Shown here one piece after another: positions 7,371 to 9,977 of a stretch of 9,977 nucleotides of DNA; position 1 is the first letter of the stretch, and the number at the start of each line of letters is the position of its first letter. The stretch covers positions 1 to 9,977 of the forward strand of contig JAEURL010000002.1 in the NCBI GenBank assembly GCA_016789165.1, read 5' to 3'. The translations under genes and the position numbers were made by a program. The notes beneath the pieces were generated by a model that ran no database searches, was not told the origin of the DNA, and saw only the letters and a list, made by a program, of their open reading frames with translations. The DNA is from Anaerolineales bacterium. GTDB taxonomy: Bacteria > Chloroflexota > Anaerolineae > Anaerolineales > UBA6663.

Positions 7371-8527
7371 ACCCAGCGCCGATACACCGCGGCGTAGATC
7401 TCTTTCTGCTGCTCCCAGCGGTACTGCGCGTACAGGCGCTGGGAGTTGGCCACCAGGCTGGCGCGGCGCGCGGGGTCACAGGCCACCTCGCGGATGACGC
7501 GCGCCAGGTCGTCCGGATTACCGGGCTCGAAATAGGCCAGGCTGGCATCGTCGAAGTACGCCTGGACGGCGCGCAGGCGCGAGGCCAACACCGGCTTGCC
7601 GAAGGCCAGGAAATCATACATCTTGCCGGTGTGCACCAGATGCGAGTACGGCGAGGCCTTTTGGGCCACCAGGCCGGCGTCCGCCCGCGCCAGCTCGTCC
7701 ACCAGCCCGGCCAGCGGCAAATAGCCCAGGTACTGCACGCGCTCCTGCAGGCCCAGCCGCGTCACCTGCGCCAGGAATTCCTCGCGGTAGGCGCCGTCGC
7801 CGGTGATGATCAGCCGCAGGCCGGGCAGCTCATCGCGCAGGGCGGCCACGGCCTGGACCATCGTGTCATGGCCGTAGCGCTCCTCGATGGCGCCGTGGCA
7901 GATCAGGCGAAAGCCGGCGGAGCTGGGCGCGGCCTCAGGCGCCGGCCGGGCCCCAAACAGGCGCGGGTCCGGGGTGTTGAGCACCACCGTGATCTTGGCC
8001 GGGTCCGCGCCGTGGGCCACCAGGCCGGCCTTGAGCGGCTCGGTGACCGTCACCACGGCGTCGGCGTAGCGCACGGCCCAGCCGGCGATGACGCGCAGGA
8101 TCCGGCTCGGCCAGGGCGACGTGAACTTGGTCGCCCACAGCTCCGGCATCGGCTCGTACATCTGCAGGGTCACCCGCGCGCCCAGCAGGCGGGGCACCAG
8201 GGTGGCAAACACCAGGAAGTCCGGCATGGTGTTCACCTGGATCACGGCGAAGGGCCGGCGCAGGTGGGCGGCGGCCAGGGCGCCGGCCGCCAGGAGGAAG
8301 AAGGCCAGGTACTCCAGCAGGTTGCGGGCGGCCCCGCGCTTTTCGCGTTTGAGCGGCAGGCGGTGCACGCTGACGCCGTCGAGGACGGCCTCCGGCGCTT
8401 CGCCGGCGTTGCGCAGGCAATACACGTCCACGGCGAAGCCCAGGTCCCGCAGGGCCTCCGCCTCGCGCCGGACCAGCATATCGTCCGGGTAATAGAGCAG
8501 GCGCACGACGGCGGCGCGCTTAGGCAT
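7367..8527 (-). CDS. Glycosyltransferase, GT-B fold, GT4 type
   Basis: A 386-residue retaining-type glycosyltransferase, expected to move a sugar from a nucleotide donor to a growing glycan at the cytoplasmic membrane face. The N-terminal acceptor half (about 1-200) has VIQVNTMPDFLVFATL (95-110) and VTLQMYEPMPELW (119-131), typical of GT4 enzymes. The C-terminal donor half (about 205-386) has the linking strand ICHGAIEERYGHDTMVQAV (209-227), LRLIITGDG (237-245), VQYLGYL (264-270) and KMYDFLAFGKPVLAS (302-316). The last block corresponds to the donor-binding 'K-EylA-GkPV' site, with Asp305 where Glu is common. The ATG at 8527 is preferred over an upstream in-frame start at 8590: it follows the preceding stop by 5 bases, has GGTGAGG just upstream, and begins cleanly at the Rossmann strand. 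Its stop overlaps the deacetylase start. Confidence 0.88.
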   Translation of the reverse strand: MPKRAAVVRLLYYPDDMLVRREAEALRDLGFAVDVYCLRNAGEAPEAVLDGVSVHRLPLKREKRGAARNLLEYLAFFLLAAGALAAAHLRRPFAVIQVNTMPDFLVFATLVPRLLGARVTLQMYEPMPELWATKFTSPWPSRILRVIAGWAVRYADAVVTVTEPLKAGLVAHGADPAKITVVLNTPDPRLFGARPAPEAAPSSAGFRLICHGAIEERYGHDTMVQAVAALRDELPGLRLIITGDGAYREEFLAQVTRLGLQERVQYLGYLPLAGLVDELARADAGLVAQKASPYSHLVHTGKMYDFLAFGKPVLASRLRAVQAYFDDASLAYFEPGNPDDLARVIREVACDPARRASLVANSQRLYAQYRWEQQKEIYAAVYRRWV

Positions 8528-8532
8528 GGGCC

Positions 8533-9618
8533 TCACCGCCGCTCGACGCGCGCCGCCAGTTCGGCCAGCGTGGCCACGGCCGTCTCCCACTGCCGGCGGC
8601 GCTCGGCCTGCAGCAGCCGGATCTCGGCCGCGAGCTGGGCGTGCTCGGCCTGCATGCGCCGCACGCCGGCGCGGATGCCTTCAGCGCTGTTGTCCACGTG
8701 CACGGTGCCGCGGTGGAAGGTCTCGCGCAGGAAGGGCCAATCCGAGGTGATGACGGGCTGATCCACCCAGACCGCCTCACAGGCCCCGCGCTGGTTGGTG
8801 TGATCCTCGGTCGTCAGCGCCATCACGGCCTGGGCCGAGCGCAGCAGGCCGTAGTAGCGGTCGTCCGGCAGGAAGCCGGTCAGGTGCAGGTTGGCGGGCA
8901 GGTCTTTGGGCAAGCGCTTGAAGCCCTGCACCGGGTCACCGGTGACGTAGAAGCCCACCTCGGGCAGGTCACGCGCGGCCGCGATCACGGCGTCCAGCGG
9001 CTCGTCCGGCGCGAAGGAGCTGACCAAGACGACGTTGAACGGGTGCGCCAGCGGATAGGGCGTGCCGGCCGGCAGATCGCTGGGCACGTCCGTGATCACG
9101 TGGCAGGCCGCGCCCCAGCCCTGAACCACGCTCTGCAGGTGGGCGTTGGTCACCAGGGTGGTGAGGGCCCGCCGCGAGAGCCAGCCGTGCAGCCCCCAGG
9201 ACCACTGCCACAGCGGGCCTTGCACGGCGTCGGTGTGCGAGTCGATGACCAGGCCGGCGCCGGTGAGCGCGCAGTACAGCCAGGCGAAGAGCGGCGCAAA
9301 GATGGGCGGGTTCTGGACGAGGACCAGGCGCGGACGCTCGCGGAAGAGCGTGACCAGGGTAAGCACGGCCTGGGCCGCGTAGCGCAGCGGCGCCAGGTAG
9401 GGCTTCATTTTCAACACATGAATGCGCCGCAGCGGGATGCCCAGCCGCTGGGCCATCAACTGGCTGCGCCGGGAATGGCTGGGTTTGGCCCAGGCCAGGA
9501 AGAGCGCGGGCACGGAAGGCGGAAAGGCCGGGCCGGCCGCGCGCGGGCTGGCGTCAGCTCCGGGCGCCGGCGGCGCGGCCGAGAAAGCAGTTGGGTTCCC
9601 CATGTGTGGCGGCACCAT
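8533..9618 (-). CDS. Glycosyltransferase, GT-B fold (GT4-like)
   Basis: A 361-residue transferase, probably an early sugar-adding step of the operon's glycan. ALFLAWAKPSHSRRSQLMAQRLG (38-60) is the typical opening strand and loop. LVLVQNPPIFAPLFAWL (98-114) recalls the QNPP motif of ALG1-like and related GT-B mannosyl/glucosyl enzymes. The donor half has NVVLVSSFAPDEPL (195-208), VGFYVTGD (221-228), LHLTGFLPDDRYYGLL (244-259) and MALTTEDHTNQRGACEAVWVDQPVITSD (266-293), with Glu271 and Glu281 as candidate donor-site acids. A charged, probably coiled-coil tail covers 320-358. Residues 1-36 are a Pro/Ala-rich extension not expected for the family. I keep ATG 9618; ATG 9603 is equally possible, and neither has a good Shine-Dalgarno. 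The sugar cannot be assigned. The stop is 5 bases before the next gene's ATG. Confidence 0.82.
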   Translation of the reverse strand: MVPPHMGNPTAFSAAPPAPGADASPRAAGPAFPPSVPALFLAWAKPSHSRRSQLMAQRLGIPLRRIHVLKMKPYLAPLRYAAQAVLTLVTLFRERPRLVLVQNPPIFAPLFAWLYCALTGAGLVIDSHTDAVQGPLWQWSWGLHGWLSRRALTTLVTNAHLQSVVQGWGAACHVITDVPSDLPAGTPYPLAHPFNVVLVSSFAPDEPLDAVIAAARDLPEVGFYVTGDPVQGFKRLPKDLPANLHLTGFLPDDRYYGLLRSAQAVMALTTEDHTNQRGACEAVWVDQPVITSDWPFLRETFHRGTVHVDNSAEGIRAGVRRMQAEHAQLAAEIRLLQAERRRQWETAVATLAELAARVERR

Positions 9619-9740
9619 CCCCGGTTAAGGTTAAAGAGGCCCAGGCGTGACCGAGGCCCGCCTATTGTGGCCCAAGATGGACCGGGGAGGCACGGGACGT
9701 TAGTACTGGGGCCGGCGTGGCGGAGGCGCGCCGGGGCCGC
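9619..9740 (-). other. Intergenic leader before the glycosyltransferase operon
   Basis: A 122-base gap separates the partial gene from the first complete glycosyltransferase. It is the only minus-strand gap large enough for an internal promoter. On the minus strand it holds a tandem TTAACC pair (9634-9623) ending 4 bases before the ATG, and a weak -10-like CACAAT (9669-9664) with no convincing -35. A 6-bp inverted repeat (CCGGCG...CGCCGG, about 9712-9734) lies near the stop of the partial gene but has no T-run. I cannot call a promoter or terminator with confidence. Confidence 0.35.
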
Positions 9741-9977
9741 TCACTGGATGCGGCAGTCCTGGGCCCCCATCTTCAAGACCCGGAACCGATTGGCCGGGAG
9801 CTTGGTCAGCAGGTCGTTCTCTTTGAGCAGGCCCGCCCACGGGTCGGACGGGTACGCGTAAGCGGGCTCGGCGGTCAGCACGATCACGCTGGAGTTGCGC
9901 GCCACCACGTAGGCGCCGTATTCCTGCAGGGCGCGGGCAATGACCTTGGCGCCCGCGCTGAGGCCGAGCGTATTCAG
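9741..9977 (-). CDS. Unrecognised protein, C-terminal 78 residues (cut by window edge)
   Basis: An open frame enters at the window's right edge and stops with TGA at 9743-9741, so no start is visible. The 78 residues open with NTLGLSAGAKVIARALQEYG followed by AYVVARNSSVIVLTAE, and end FRVLKMGAQDCRIQ. The 'GAKxIARALQEYGAYVV' block resembles the C-terminal part of secreted bacterial carbohydrate-associated proteins I have seen, in which an 'ALq-YGaYvvD' motif recurs, but I cannot name the family. Codon use (G/C-ending) matches the neighbours, supporting a real gene. It may be in the same transcription unit as the glycosyltransferases, separated by 122 bases. Function is unknown from this fragment. 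Confidence 0.7.
   Translation of the reverse strand: MNTLGLSAGAKVIARALQEYGAYVVARNSSVIVLTAEPAYAYPSDPWAGLLKENDLLTKLPANRFRVLKMGAQDCRIQ

Noticed and set aside
5943..7397. A 484-codon plus-strand open frame opposite the deacetylase.
   Set aside because: Its composition is Gln/Arg/Gly/Ala-rich without domains. The opposite strand carries ordered CE4 motifs and operon-type spacing.
8528..8590. Upstream start at 8590 for the GT4 gene, adding 21 residues.
   Set aside because: It would overlap the previous gene by 58 bases and add an Arg/Gly-rich stretch. The ATG at 8527 has Shine-Dalgarno-like GGTGAGG and fits family length.
1..9977. Many GGCCGG/CCGGCC words that look like a dispersed short repeat.
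   Set aside because: They fall mostly in Ala/Gly/Pro codons in all genes and in both orientations, as expected from base composition. There is no regular spacing or array.

Overview
This GC-rich window looks like the chromosome of a Chloroflexota bacterium, probably an Anaerolineae-type lineage. That guess rests on three things: very high G+C with G/C-ending codons; long Thr/Ala/Pro linkers of the 'TATQTATPAP' style between extracellular modules; and a polysaccharide-deacetylase subtype (N-terminal RYGLT and C-terminal TGDIDALTVWD signatures) that I remember from Chloroflexota genomes. No ribosomal or other phylogenetic marker is present, so the assignment is an inference.

Layout. Positions 1-208 are non-coding and hold only weak hairpins and a strong ribosome binding site. 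A single giant plus-strand gene (209-4939) encodes a secreted protein of 1,576 residues. It has a signal peptide, an unrecognised N-terminal domain that is probably a beta-sandwich, 14 recognisable FG-GAP/VCBS-type Ca-binding loops (enough for two seven-bladed beta-propellers), and two carbohydrate-binding-like beta-sandwich domains separated by Thr/Pro/Ala linkers. It converges on a minus-strand gene set. A perfect 34-bp palindrome followed by TTTT on the minus strand lies between the two and terminates the minus-strand set.

The minus-strand set, in transcription order, is: the 3' end of an unrecognised gene at the window edge (9741-9977); a GT-B glycosyltransferase (8533-9618); a GT4-type glycosyltransferase (7367-8527, 5 bases after the previous stop); a CE4/NodB-like polysaccharide deacetylase (6060-7370, GTGA overlap with the previous gene); and a FemAB/GNAT-fold acyl- or aminoacyltransferase (5019-6026). 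The tight spacing of the last four indicates one operon, with a possible promoter region at 9619-9740.

Together they look like the end of a surface-glycan (exopolysaccharide, capsule or glycolipid) locus. Two transferases would build the glycan, the deacetylase would expose an amine, and the FemAB-like enzyme could acylate that amine or another acceptor. The secreted propeller/CBM protein next door could bind or process extracellular polysaccharide. I see no rRNA, tRNA, CRISPR array or insertion sequence. No stretch longer than about 210 bases lacks a gene.
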